Shown in pieces: positions 8,720 to 17,352 of a stretch of DNA of 64,000 bases. The number at the start of each line of letters is the position of its first letter. Within the stretch, counting starts at the first letter, position 1. The notes below the pieces were generated by a model. The model searched no databases. It saw only the letters and a program-made list of their open reading frames with translations, and was not told the DNA's origin. This DNA is from Candidatus Epulonipiscium fishelsonii (lineage in GTDB: Bacteria; Bacillota; Clostridia; Lachnospirales; Cellulosilyticaceae). The DNA is taken from assembly GCA_001983455.1 (NCBI GenBank), contig LJDB01000073.1, positions 1 to 64,000 of the forward strand, written 5' to 3'. A program made the translations under genes and the position numbers.

Positions 8720-10267
8720 ATGAATATTAAAAGTAATATTTTAGAGGTAAGTCAAAAGTTTTCTAGGGCAGTAATTCAACCTGTTTTATTTATGTCTATT
8801 ATGGGGACAATTTTGGCTATTGCAGTAGTTTTACAATTGGATTTTATGCCATCATTTGTTAATTTTATAGGAAGCTTATTAAATACTATGATGAATGCCA
8901 TGCTTAACAATTTATCAGTAATATTTTGTGTAGGCTTATCAGCAGCATTTGCTAGGCAAAAAAAGGTAGATGCAGCTATTACAGGAGTAATTACATATTT
9001 ATTTTTCTTATCAGCAAATAATGCATGGTTATTGTCACAAGAACTATTGATGAAACCAGGCGAGGCAGGATTGTACGGCACAGGGCAAGCTATGGTTCTT
9101 GGATACCAAGTTATAGATATGAATGTTTTTTTGGGTATGTTTCTTGGTTGTTTAGTAGGATATGTTCATAATAAATACTGCAATATAGAATTTAAAGATA
9201 TATTTAGAATTTATGGGGGATCTCGTTTTGCATTTATAATAATGATACCTATAACACTAGTTTTAGCGATAGCTATGAGCTATGTATGGCCAGTTATTAG
9301 TGGATGGATTACAGCTCTTACAACTTCTATACAAAATTCAGGAAGTATAGGAGTATTTAATTATACTGCTTGGAATATGTGGTTAATTCCAACAGGACTT
9401 CATCATTTGTTATGGATGCCATTCTTTTACACACCATTAGGTGGGGAGTTAGAAATTGCTGGTCAGATGGTTTATGGAGCTCAATCTATTTTCTTTGCCC
9501 AAATGGCAAATGTCGGAGCTGTAACGGAAATTCATGATTCAGTAAGATTTTTATTTATGGGAATGGTAAAAATATTTGGTTCTCTTGGAGTAACAATGGC
9601 ATTAATTAAAACAGCAAAACCTGAAAATAAAGCGGCTATAAAAGGTATGTTATACCCAGGGTTATTTGTTGCACTGATGACAGGTATTTTAGAGCCATTA
9701 CATTTTACTTATTTATTTGCAGCACCAATATTATGGTTAGCATATGGACTTATTGGAGGAATTACAGATGCAGTATTATATATTTTAGGTGCTAAATCAG
9801 CAATTTATAGTGGAATTGTGGATGCAGTGGTTTTAAACTCAGTATTTGATATTAGTCTAACTAAAATTTATATTCCAATTATAGTTGGTATTATAATGAC
9901 AGCTGTTATGTATTTTACATTTGTATTTTTGATTAACAAACTTAATTTAAAAACTCCTGGTAGAGAAGAAGATATAGAAATAAAAGCTGACAATACTATC
10001 AAGGGTACACCAAGCAAATTTACAGATAAAGATATAGAATATATAATTGAAGGTATGGGTGGAATTAATAATATTATTTCTGTAGGAAATTGTTTTACTA
10101 GGCTTAGATGTCAAGTAAAAGATAAGTCATTGATAAACAAAGAGTTGTTGAATAAGGTGAATTCGTCTGGAGTAGTAATAAACAATGAAAATGTACAAAT
10201 AATAATCGGTATGAAAGTAGAAGGACTAAAAACTAGAGTTTGTGCTGCTATAGGCATGGATTCCTAG
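8720..10267 (+). CDS. glvC: PTS alpha-glucoside-type transporter, EIICB component
   Basis: A 515-aa sugar permease of the glucose/maltose PTS superfamily. The N-terminal EIIC domain (about residues 1-410, roughly ten membrane segments) carries the family motifs GLHHLLWMPFFYTPLGG and GILEPLHFTYLFAAPILW. The EIIB domain (about 435-515) has the phosphorylated cysteine in GNCFTRLR. No EIIA is fused; the matching EIIA is the separate gene at 12334. AGGGGGGAT is the ribosome-binding site. It imports and phosphorylates the disaccharide cleaved by the GH4 enzyme just upstream. Confidence 0.9.
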   Translation: MNIKSNILEVSQKFSRAVIQPVLFMSIMGTILAIAVVLQLDFMPSFVNFIGSLLNTMMNAMLNNLSVIFCVGLSAAFARQKKVDAAITGVITYLFFLSANNAWLLSQELLMKPGEAGLYGTGQAMVLGYQVIDMNVFLGMFLGCLVGYVHNKYCNIEFKDIFRIYGGSRFAFIIMIPITLVLAIAMSYVWPVISGWITALTTSIQNSGSIGVFNYTAWNMWLIPTGLHHLLWMPFFYTPLGGELEIAGQMVYGAQSIFFAQMANVGAVTEIHDSVRFLFMGMVKIFGSLGVTMALIKTAKPENKAAIKGMLYPGLFVALMTGILEPLHFTYLFAAPILWLAYGLIGGITDAVLYILGAKSAIYSGIVDAVVLNSVFDISLTKIYIPIIVGIIMTAVMYFTFVFLINKLNLKTPGREEDIEIKADNTIKGTPSKFTDKDIEYIIEGMGGINNIISVGNCFTRLRCQVKDKSLINKELLNKVNSSGVVINNENVQIIIGMKVEGLKTRVCAAIGMDS

Positions 10268-10287
10268 AAAATTATAGGGGGAACATT

Positions 10288-11310
10288 ATGAATAGTAAAG
10301 ATATAATTGTATCAGGGTTGAAAGATGTTAGATTAATAGATAATAAAGTAGATGAAAGTCCATTAAAATATAATGAAGCATTAATAGAAAACGAAGTGTC
10401 CTTAATTAGTCCAGGAACGGAACTTTCAAGAGTGTATGGAATAAAACAAGGTGTTGAATATCCAGTTTATACAGGATATATTTGTATTGGTAAAATATTA
10501 GAAAAAGGTGAAGGTTTAGAAGATATTAAAGTTGGTGATAGAGTTTTATTTAATGGAAACCACAAGCAATATCAACGATTTACACATGGGGGTAAAAATT
10601 TAGAATTAATTGTTAAAGTTGATGATGAATTAAGCTCATTTGATGCTTCTCTTACCTATATATCATTAATTGCCATAAATGGAGTGTTAGCAACAGATAT
10701 TAAACTTGGAGATACTGTAGCTGTTATTGGTCTTGGAATTATTGGTATTATTACTTCTTTATTGTATCAATTAGCAGGAGCTAGAGTAATAGCTGTTGAT
10801 CCTGTTAAATCAAGAACTGATTTGGCAACAAATTTAGGTATTAAAGAAATAGTAAATTGTGAGCCAGAGAAAATTGTAGAAGAAGTTTTAAGATTAACTT
10901 CTGATAGAGGTGCAGATATAACTGTGGATACTGCTGGAAATTCAGGAGCAATTATTACGGCAATTAATTGTGCAGGATTAAATGGGCAAGTATTATTAAC
11001 AGGTTCACCAAGAAGTTCACATATTGGAGATATTAATCCTGTTTTAAATCGTGTCCATATGAAAATGTTGAAAATAATTGGTGGATTTAATGGACTATTT
11101 CCTTATTATGAAACGGAAGGTTCAAGGTTATGTGTTGAAAGAAATTTAAAATATATAATGAAGTGCTTAAAAAATAAAGATATAGATGCATCAAAAATTA
11201 TTAGTCATGTAATGTCTCCAACAGAGTGTCAACAGGCGTATAAAGGTCTTATGGAAGAAAAAGATATATATCAATGTGTTGCGTTTGATTGGAAGAAATT
11301 AAATAAGTAG
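10288..11310 (+). CDS. Zinc-type (MDR) alcohol/polyol dehydrogenase-like protein
   Basis: A 340-aa medium-chain dehydrogenase/reductase. The N-terminal GroES-like domain has SPGTELSRVYG and KVGDRVLF, followed by a Rossmann fold with VAVIGLGIIGI near residue 150 and an NAD-selecting Asp (AVDPVKSR). The catalytic zinc cysteine and histidine and the four structural-zinc cysteines are not evident, so it resembles the zinc-poor bi-domain oxidoreductases often paired with Gfo/Idh/MocA enzymes. An upstream ATG at 10240 would overlap the EIIBC gene; the ATG at 10288 follows ATAGGGGGA. Its partner gene starts 8 nt downstream. The pair may oxidise or isomerise a glycoside before hydrolysis. That role is inference. 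Confidence 0.75.
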   Translation: MNSKDIIVSGLKDVRLIDNKVDESPLKYNEALIENEVSLISPGTELSRVYGIKQGVEYPVYTGYICIGKILEKGEGLEDIKVGDRVLFNGNHKQYQRFTHGGKNLELIVKVDDELSSFDASLTYISLIAINGVLATDIKLGDTVAVIGLGIIGIITSLLYQLAGARVIAVDPVKSRTDLATNLGIKEIVNCEPEKIVEEVLRLTSDRGADITVDTAGNSGAIITAINCAGLNGQVLLTGSPRSSHIGDINPVLNRVHMKMLKIIGGFNGLFPYYETEGSRLCVERNLKYIMKCLKNKDIDASKIISHVMSPTECQQAYKGLMEEKDIYQCVAFDWKKLNK

Positions 11311-11318
11311 GTGGATTT

Positions 11319-12311
11319 ATGTTGCATTTAGGTATAGTAGGAGCAGGTGGTATAGTACATCATTGCTTAGAGGGATTAAAGGACGTACCTACTGTTAAGG
11401 TCACAGCAATTTATGTGCAAGAAAAAGAAAAAGATGTTGCACATAAATTAGCTGAAAAATATGATATTCAATTTATCTATACAGATTATATTAAATTTTT
11501 AAAGGATACTACTTTTGATTTTGTATATATTGGAATTATTAATAATTTACACTATGAATTTACCAAGATAGCATTGACTCATGGCAAAAATGTTATTAAT
11601 GAAAAACCTTTTACATCAACTTTAAAAGAATCTATAGAATTAATAGATATAGCAAAGCAACACAAGTTATATCTTTTTGAAGCAATAACATTGTTATATT
11701 CACCAAATTATACTTATGTTAAAGAAAATTTAAGCAAGATAGGCAAGGTAAAATTAATTCAATGCAATTATTCTCAATATTCAAGCAGATATACCAAGTA
11801 CTTAAACAAAGAAGTCTTACCTGCATTTGATCCTAAATTTTCAGGTGGTTCACTATATGATATAAACATTTACAATATTCATTTTGTTGTTGGTTTATTC
11901 GGCGAACCTCTACACACTAAATATTATGCTAATTTGGGATTTAATGGTATAGATACATCAGGCATAGTGATTATGGAATTTGAAAATTATATAGCAACTT
12001 GCACTGGAGCAAAAGATTCTGCTAGTCCTAGCTTTGCCATAATTCAAGGTGAAAATGGATATATAAAAATAAATTCTGCTACTAATGTATGTGAATCTGT
12101 TGATATTTGTATTGGCAACAGTGTTCAAACAATTAATTTTAATAAACATGACAATCATATGGTAAACGAATTTACTGCTTTTGCAAAGATTTTTAAAGAT
12201 AATGATATTGAAAAATGCTATGATATATTGGATCATACTAGAAAAGTTATAAAGATAATCGCAAATTCGAGAATATCAGCAGGAATTAAGTTTCTGGCAG
12301 ATGAAAACTAG
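11319..12311 (+). CDS. Gfo/Idh/MocA family NAD(P)-dependent sugar oxidoreductase
   Basis: A 330-aa protein with the N-terminal Rossmann motif LGIVGAGGIVHH, the family signature NEKPFTSTLKESIEL (Glu-Lys-Pro, catalytic Lys) near residue 95, and the C-terminal alpha/beta sheet domain with GGSLYDINIYNIHFV. Members oxidise or reduce sugars and polyols, e.g. at C3 or C2. The ribosome-binding site AGGTGG lies between the preceding stop and this ATG. Sandwiched between an MDR dehydrogenase and the EIIA gene, it probably acts on the imported sugar or its phosphate. Confidence 0.85.
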   Translation: MLHLGIVGAGGIVHHCLEGLKDVPTVKVTAIYVQEKEKDVAHKLAEKYDIQFIYTDYIKFLKDTTFDFVYIGIINNLHYEFTKIALTHGKNVINEKPFTSTLKESIELIDIAKQHKLYLFEAITLLYSPNYTYVKENLSKIGKVKLIQCNYSQYSSRYTKYLNKEVLPAFDPKFSGGSLYDINIYNIHFVVGLFGEPLHTKYYANLGFNGIDTSGIVIMEFENYIATCTGAKDSASPSFAIIQGENGYIKINSATNVCESVDICIGNSVQTINFNKHDNHMVNEFTAFAKIFKDNDIEKCYDILDHTRKVIKIIANSRISAGIKFLADEN

Positions 12312-12333
12312 GTTTATGTTAAGGGGGGCACAA

Positions 12334-12801
12334 ATGTTTTTTAAAAATAAAAAAGGGAATTCTATTTTTTCTGTAGTAAATGGAAAATTAATAGATATTG
12401 CAACTGTTAATGATCCAGTATTTTCTACTAAAGTCTTAGGAGATGGAGTAGCAATACTCCCTAGTGATGGAAAAATAGTAGCTCCAGTAAATGGAGAAAT
12501 TTTAACAGTCTTTCCAACAAATCATGCTTTTGGTATGCAAAGTGAAGATGGAATGGAAATATTAATTCATGTAGGAATTGATAGTATAAGTTTAGAGGGT
12601 CAAGGGTTTAAATCTTTTGTATCAGAAGGGAAAAAAGTTAAAACAGGCGATATAGTTTTAGAGGTAGATTTAGAGGTTTTGTCTCAAAATAATATAGATT
12701 CTACTATTATGTTAATTGTAAGTGATACAGTTGGAAAAAATCTCAAAACACAAGTTGGAATAGATGTTATTGCAGGAAAAACCAAAGTAATATCTTATTA
12801 A
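12334..12801 (+). CDS. PTS glucose-type EIIA protein
   Basis: A 155-aa cytosolic EIIA of the glucose family, which passes phosphate from HPr to the EIIB domain of the transporter. Diagnostic segments are VFSTKVLGDGVAILPSDG, IVAPVNGEILTVFPTNHAFG (first His site) and ILIHVGIDSISLEG, whose His is the phosphorylated residue. The ATG at 12334 is preceded by AAGGGGGG. An in-frame ATG at 12301 lies inside the upstream gene without a ribosome-binding site. It completes the EIIBC that lacks an EIIA domain. Confidence 0.92.
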   Translation: MFFKNKKGNSIFSVVNGKLIDIATVNDPVFSTKVLGDGVAILPSDGKIVAPVNGEILTVFPTNHAFGMQSEDGMEILIHVGIDSISLEGQGFKSFVSEGKKVKTGDIVLEVDLEVLSQNNIDSTIMLIVSDTVGKNLKTQVGIDVIAGKTKVISY

Positions 12802-12813
12802 TATACCTAAAAA

Positions 12814-12840
12814 AAGGGGGGACACCTAGTGTTTCCCCTT
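12814..12840 (+). terminator. Stem-loop after the EIIA gene, weak terminator or attenuator
   Basis: AAGGGG and ACAC on the left (12814-12825) pair with GTGT and CCCCTT on the right (12829-12840), with a two-base mismatch. No T-run follows, so it may act as an mRNA end-stabiliser or a partial stop before the regulator genes. Confidence 0.45.
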
Positions 12841-12943
12841 AATTCATGGTAATAAGAATATTTTTATATTAGGTAGTAGACATACTTATAAAAATAAGGT
12901 AAACTAAAAAGAAAGAATTTTAAAGTAAAGGTTGGGCTATATT

Positions 12944-13705
12944 ATGACATTAGAAGAATTAGTTAATAAAAATTATGATAATTTAAATGAAAATGACTTA
13001 CATATATGGTTATATATTGTCCAAAATAATACGGAATGTGAAAAACTTTCTATAGAAGCTTTAGCAAGCAGATGCAATGTTTCAAGAACCACTATTTTAA
13101 GATTTTGTAAACGTTTAGGATTGAAAGGATATTCAGAACTTAAAGTTAGATTAAGTATGAATAATGAACATAAAATAAGAAAAACTGAAAATTCTATCAG
13201 TATAAAACAATTATACTTAAAATATATGGAGCAATTAGAAGCCAACAATTTTTATGAACTTATAGAAATAATAGAAAATGCTAACCATCTTTTTATATAT
13301 GGAGAAGGAACTTTACAAAAAAATATTGCAAGAGAATGGGAACGAGGTTTTTTGGCTGTTAATAAACTATTTTATGGAATAACCTCTCAAGGAGACATGC
13401 ACTATGTAGATAACATGCATAGTGGCGATTTATTGGTTGTAATATCTTTTTCAGGAGATACTATTTCAACTTTAAATTTTGCAAAAAAGCTAAAAATTAA
13501 AGGAGTAAAAATAGTAGCTATCACTTTGAATAAACAAAATGAATTGGCAAAGCTTAGTGATATAGCATATGGGATTGATAGTTTAGATTTAACTACTAAT
13601 CTAGGGACTCATTATACCTGTGTAGCTGGATATTTTATCTTTATAGACTTTTTAATAAATGCATTTATTGAAAAATCTATGAAGGAAGGTGTAGTAAAAT
13701 GCTAA
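12944..13705 (+). CDS. RpiR/MurR family regulator (HTH + SIS), first of a tandem pair
   Basis: A 253-aa transcription factor. The N-terminal HTH_6 domain (about 1-75) includes LASRCNVSRTTILRFCKRLG. A SIS sugar-phosphate-binding domain follows from about residue 95, with FIYGEGTLQKN and VVISFSGDTIST. RpiR proteins repress or activate sugar operons in response to a phospho-sugar. I take the ATG at 12944; a TTG at 12932 is less likely. The stop overlaps the start of a second RpiR gene by 7 nt, so the two are translationally coupled. Probable target is the PTS operon upstream. Confidence 0.85.
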   Translation: MTLEELVNKNYDNLNENDLHIWLYIVQNNTECEKLSIEALASRCNVSRTTILRFCKRLGLKGYSELKVRLSMNNEHKIRKTENSISIKQLYLKYMEQLEANNFYELIEIIENANHLFIYGEGTLQKNIAREWERGFLAVNKLFYGITSQGDMHYVDNMHSGDLLVVISFSGDTISTLNFAKKLKIKGVKIVAITLNKQNELAKLSDIAYGIDSLDLTTNLGTHYTCVAGYFIFIDFLINAFIEKSMKEGVVKC

Positions 13706-14466
13706 ATGAATTAGTAGAAAAATTCTATGATAAATTAAATGAAAATGATTTATATATTTGGAGATATATTTCAGGTAATAAATTAGAATGTTATTCTATG
13801 ACTATCCAACAATTGTCAAAAGTATGTAATATTTCCCCTAGCAGAATTATTCAGTTTGCTAAAAAACTAGGTTTACAAGGATATAGTGAATTAAAAGTTT
13901 ATTTGAAATTAGAAATTGAAAAAACTAGTGAATTTGATCCTTTAATCATTCAAAAGTCAACTGCAGAATTAATCAATACTCTTAAAGATTTTCAAACCAA
14001 AGATTTAGAAGAAATAATGGAGTTAATATATTTAGCTAAAAGAATATATGTTGTTGGAATAGGCTATATTCAAGCAATTGTAGCAAGACAGCTTCAATGT
14101 TCTTTTTCATATATAAATAAAATGGTTCATCTTATAAACGGAAATAAAGAATTAGACTTAATTTTAAGAAATATTTCAAGTGCAGATATTTGCATTATTA
14201 TATCATTATCAGGAAACAATAAAGAATCTATAGATATTGTGAGAAAAATGAAATATTTAGAAGTTAAAACATTAGGAATTGCCCTAGATAATAATAATTT
14301 ATTAGAAAAAACATGTGATTATTTTTTAGGATTTAGAGCGACTCCTCATAAAAACATATTTTCAAATATATCTTATACTGATCCAGCACATTTTTTTATT
14401 ATAATATCAATGCTAGTTATATACTACATGGAATATTATCATTACAATAATGACTTAAAAATATAA
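13699..14466 (+). CDS. RpiR/MurR family regulator, second of a tandem pair
   Basis: A 255-aa paralogue of the preceding gene. The first 70 residues share the same pattern (ELVEKFYDKLNENDLYIW against ELVNKNYDNLNENDLHIW, and GYSELKV in both). The recognition helix differs, however (SPSRIIQFAKKLG), and the SIS domain is clearly diverged. Coupling by a 7-nt overlap suggests that the products act together, possibly as a heteromer. The stop codon falls inside the first bases of direct repeat B, i.e. the gene ends exactly where the duplicated dehydrogenase tail begins. Confidence 0.85.
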   Translation: MLNELVEKFYDKLNENDLYIWRYISGNKLECYSMTIQQLSKVCNISPSRIIQFAKKLGLQGYSELKVYLKLEIEKTSEFDPLIIQKSTAELINTLKDFQTKDLEEIMELIYLAKRIYVVGIGYIQAIVARQLQCSFSYINKMVHLINGNKELDLILRNISSADICIIISLSGNNKESIDIVRKMKYLEVKTLGIALDNNNLLEKTCDYFLGFRATPHKNIFSNISYTDPAHFFIIISMLVIYYMEYYHYNNDLKI

Positions 14467-14574
14467 ATATTTCCAACATATATATCAAAAAAATTAGAAA
14501 TGTGATTTTTTAAAGTTTAATATGCCTAGAAAAAAGGTTGCTTACATAGCAATCCTTTTTTGCTGACTAATTAT
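14461..14574 (+). pseudogene. Direct repeat B: remnant of a beta-hydroxyacid dehydrogenase 3' end plus terminator
   Basis: In the frame matching the intact gene at 6134, this stretch encodes YKYFQHIYQKN and a stop, against YKYFQHVYQKNQN in the intact copy. It is followed by a near-identical terminator (14536-14561). The rest of that gene copy is missing and is replaced by the end of the second RpiR gene. It is the right boundary of the segment carrying the PTS operon. Confidence 0.8.
14536..14561 (+). terminator. Rho-independent terminator (duplicate of the one at 7050)
   Basis: GGTTGC (14536-14541) pairs with GCAATC (14549-14554), followed by six T at 14556-14561. It now ends the PTS/RpiR operon. 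Confidence 0.85.
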
Positions 14575-14648
14575 ATAATTACATCTTTGCGGGAATGCTA
14601 TTATATATCATTTCAAAAATTTAATCTAAAAATAAGAGGAGAGTTAAT

Positions 14649-15824
14649 ATGAACCCAAAATATTACGAAGAACTAAAAAAATATGAGGAATATATCAATA
14701 GAAAAAATATTCCTTCTGATGATTACAATGGAATTTTCACTAGGTGGAACAACCCAGTCTTAACAGCTAAAAGTATCCCTTTAACTTGGCAATATGATTT
14801 GGACGATAAAACTAATCCGCACTTTATGAAACGACTTGGTATAAATGCAGTGCTTAATTCAGGTGCAATTTATTTAAATAATAAATATTACCTTATAGCA
14901 AGAATTGAAGGATGGGACAGAAAAAGCTTTTTTGGAATTGCTGAAAGTGATAGTCCTGTGGATGGATTTAGATTTTGGGATTATCCAATTTTACTTGAAG
15001 ATACAGACAAAGAAGAAACTAATGTTTATGATGTACGTTTAACACAACATGAAGATGGGTATATCTATGGAGTATTTTGTTCAGAAAGTAAAGATAAAAC
15101 TACTAGTGATTTAAGTGCAGCAGTTGCAGCGGCAGGTATTATAAGAACAAAAGATTTAAAAACTTGGGAAAGACTACCTAATTTAATTACAAAAAGAAGT
15201 CCTCAACAAAGAAACGTAGTGCTACATCCTGAATTTGTAGATGGAAAATATGCATTTTATACAAGGCCAATGGATGGATTTATTGAAACTGGTAGTGGCG
15301 GTGGAATTGGTTTTGGGGTATGTGAAGATATTACAAAACCTGTTGTAGATGAAGAAATTATGACTAGTATAAGAAAATATCATACAATTACAGAAGCTAA
15401 AAATGGAGCTGGAGCGGTGCCTATTAAAACAGATAGAGGCTGGATTCATATAGCTCATGGAGTAAGAAATACAGCTGCTGGGCTTAGATATGTAATCTAT
15501 GCATTTGCAACAGATTTAAATAAACCAGAAAAAGTAATTGCAGAACCTTCAGGATATTTGATTGCACCAGAAGGAGAAGAACGAGTTGGAGATGTTAGTA
15601 ATGTTGCATTTACAAATGGAGCTATTGTAAACAAAAACAATGAACTGTATATTTATTATGGGGCTGCTGACACTAGAATGTATGTGGCATCCACTACAAT
15701 TGAAAAAATTGTTGACTATGTATTTAACACTCCAGAAGACCCTCTTCGTAGTGTATTGTGTGTTGAGCAAAGATGTAAAATGATTGAAAATAATTTAAAA
15801 ATTCTAGCTGAACAAGGTGAGTAA
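14649..15824 (+). CDS. GH130 4-O-beta-D-mannosyl-D-glucose phosphorylase
   Basis: A 391-aa five-bladed beta-propeller glycoside phosphorylase of family GH130, subfamily 1. It converts mannosyl-beta-1,4-glucose plus phosphate to mannose-1-phosphate and glucose. Length and sequence follow the B. fragilis/Ruminococcus albus enzymes: [36 protein letters not shown] (Asp128 as general acid), [19 protein letters not shown] and [19 protein letters not shown], where His and Arg residues bind phosphate. AAGAGGAGAG precedes the ATG. The next gene, directly abutting, encodes cellobiose 2-epimerase, which makes this enzyme's substrate from mannobiose. Together they form the cytosolic branch of beta-mannan use. 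No transporter for it is encoded nearby. Confidence 0.9.
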   Translation: MNPKYYEELKKYEEYINRKNIPSDDYNGIFTRWNNPVLTAKSIPLTWQYDLDDKTNPHFMKRLGINAVLNSGAIYLNNKYYLIARIEGWDRKSFFGIAESDSPVDGFRFWDYPILLEDTDKEETNVYDVRLTQHEDGYIYGVFCSESKDKTTSDLSAAVAAAGIIRTKDLKTWERLPNLITKRSPQQRNVVLHPEFVDGKYAFYTRPMDGFIETGSGGGIGFGVCEDITKPVVDEEIMTSIRKYHTITEAKNGAGAVPIKTDRGWIHIAHGVRNTAAGLRYVIYAFATDLNKPEKVIAEPSGYLIAPEGEERVGDVSNVAFTNGAIVNKNNELYIYYGAADTRMYVASTTIEKIVDYVFNTPEDPLRSVLCVEQRCKMIENNLKILAEQGE

Positions 15825-16997
15825 ATGAAAAAATTACAGCAAGAAATCCGTGAAGAACTTACCAATAATATTATTCCATTTTGGAGCAATCTTAAAGATG
15901 AGGAAAATGGCGGTTTTTTTGGAGAATGTGACTTTAATTTAAATATAAATAAAACTGCTAGTAAAGGTGTTATATTAAACAGTCGTATCTTATGGTTTTT
16001 CTCTAAAGCTTATCTAGAGTTAAAAGATAATGCTTTACTAGAAAATGCAACGCATGCTTATAATTTCCTTATAAACAGTTGTCTAGACAAAAAATACGGC
16101 GGGGTTTATTGGTCTGTTGATTATAAAGGTAATCCTCAAGAAACTATTAAGCATACCTATAATCAAGCGTTTGCAATCTATGCTTTAAGTGCATACTTTG
16201 AAGCTTCCAAAGACGAAAAAGCACTAGATTTAGCATTCAACCTAGTGGATTTAATTGAAAATAAATGTAAAGACAATAATGGTTATTTAGAAAGCTTTAG
16301 TAGAGAATTTGCTCCAATGGACAACGAAAAGCTTAGTGAAAATGGAGTTATTGCATCACGTACAATGAATACGTTACTTCATGTGTTTGAAGCTTACTCT
16401 GGACTTTACACAGTAACTCGCTCTAAAGAAGTAGAAAAAAGCATGAGATTTATGCTTAATATATTTAAAAATAAAATATACAATCCAGCGTTGCAAAGAC
16501 AAGAAGTATTTTTTGACTTAGAATACAATTCTCTTTTAAACTTACATTCATATGGTCATGACATAGAAAGTGCGTGGCTTATTGAATGGGGAACTTCCTT
16601 ACTAAATGATAAAGATTTATTGGAAGAAATAAGCCAAATTGGAACAGCACTAGCAAATAATGTTTACCAAAAAGCTTATAGGGACAATAGCATTTATAAC
16701 GAAAATGAACACGGCAAAGATGATGTGACTCGTGTATGGTGGGTTCAGGCAGAAGCTATCGTTGGATTTATAAATGAATGGCAAAAAAATTCTCAGGATG
16801 AAACTTACAAACAAGTTGCCCTAGATATCTGGGAATTTATAAAAGAATATATTGTTGATAAAAGAGAACATTCAGAATGGTTTTGGGATGTTGATGCTAA
16901 CTTTAAACCTTCCAGTAAAAAAGACATTGTTGAGCCTTGGAAGTGCCCATATCATAACGGAAGAATGTGCCTAGAAATATTAAACCGAATAGATTAA
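15825..16997 (+). CDS. Cellobiose 2-epimerase
   Basis: A 390-aa (alpha/alpha)6-barrel enzyme of the N-acylglucosamine 2-epimerase superfamily that epimerises the reducing-end sugar of beta-1,4-disaccharides (mannobiose to mannosylglucose). Characteristic blocks are NIIPFWSNLKDEENGGFFG, KGVILNSRILWFFSKAY, HTYNQAFAIYALS, SYGHDIESAWLIEW (catalytic His) and EPWKCPYHNGRMC (catalytic Trp and His). Its ATG follows the GH130 stop codon with no gap, so translation is coupled. The pairing is the standard one for mannan catabolism. Confidence 0.92.
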   Translation: MKKLQQEIREELTNNIIPFWSNLKDEENGGFFGECDFNLNINKTASKGVILNSRILWFFSKAYLELKDNALLENATHAYNFLINSCLDKKYGGVYWSVDYKGNPQETIKHTYNQAFAIYALSAYFEASKDEKALDLAFNLVDLIENKCKDNNGYLESFSREFAPMDNEKLSENGVIASRTMNTLLHVFEAYSGLYTVTRSKEVEKSMRFMLNIFKNKIYNPALQRQEVFFDLEYNSLLNLHSYGHDIESAWLIEWGTSLLNDKDLLEEISQIGTALANNVYQKAYRDNSIYNENEHGKDDVTRVWWVQAEAIVGFINEWQKNSQDETYKQVALDIWEFIKEYIVDKREHSEWFWDVDANFKPSSKKDIVEPWKCPYHNGRMCLEILNRID

Positions 16998-17026
16998 CCC
17001 TTCCTTAAGTGTTATCAAAATATAAT

Positions 17027-17064
17027 GACGAAAAACCTCTAGTTAAATCTAGGGGTTTTTCGTC
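17027..17064. terminator. Long terminator hairpin, functional in either direction
   Basis: GACGAAAAACCTCTAG (17027-17042) pairs with CTAGGGGTTTTTCGTC (17049-17064) with a single wobble. It ends the mannoside operon. Between here and 17352 the sequence is AT-rich with several TATAAT-like hexamers and no other gene. Confidence 0.8.
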
Positions 17065-17352
17065 TTGTCTACTAAAAGAAATAAAGAAAATTAGGATTTT
17101 TACTCACTATAAAGACGAATAATATTTAATATTGTGCTCAAATATTATCATTTATAATAATATTGTAAAAAAATGCATATAAAACTATAGCCAAATAATA
17201 TATTATAATGTATAATATATTTGTAGTTTAAACTATTTATTAGATCTGTTAAGTTAAAACAAAACTTTGCTTTATTAAAGAGATCAGTTTTTATGAGACA
17301 TTGAAGCAAATTAGCTTAATCAGAGCTATTTATTATTCAGGAGGAAAATTTT

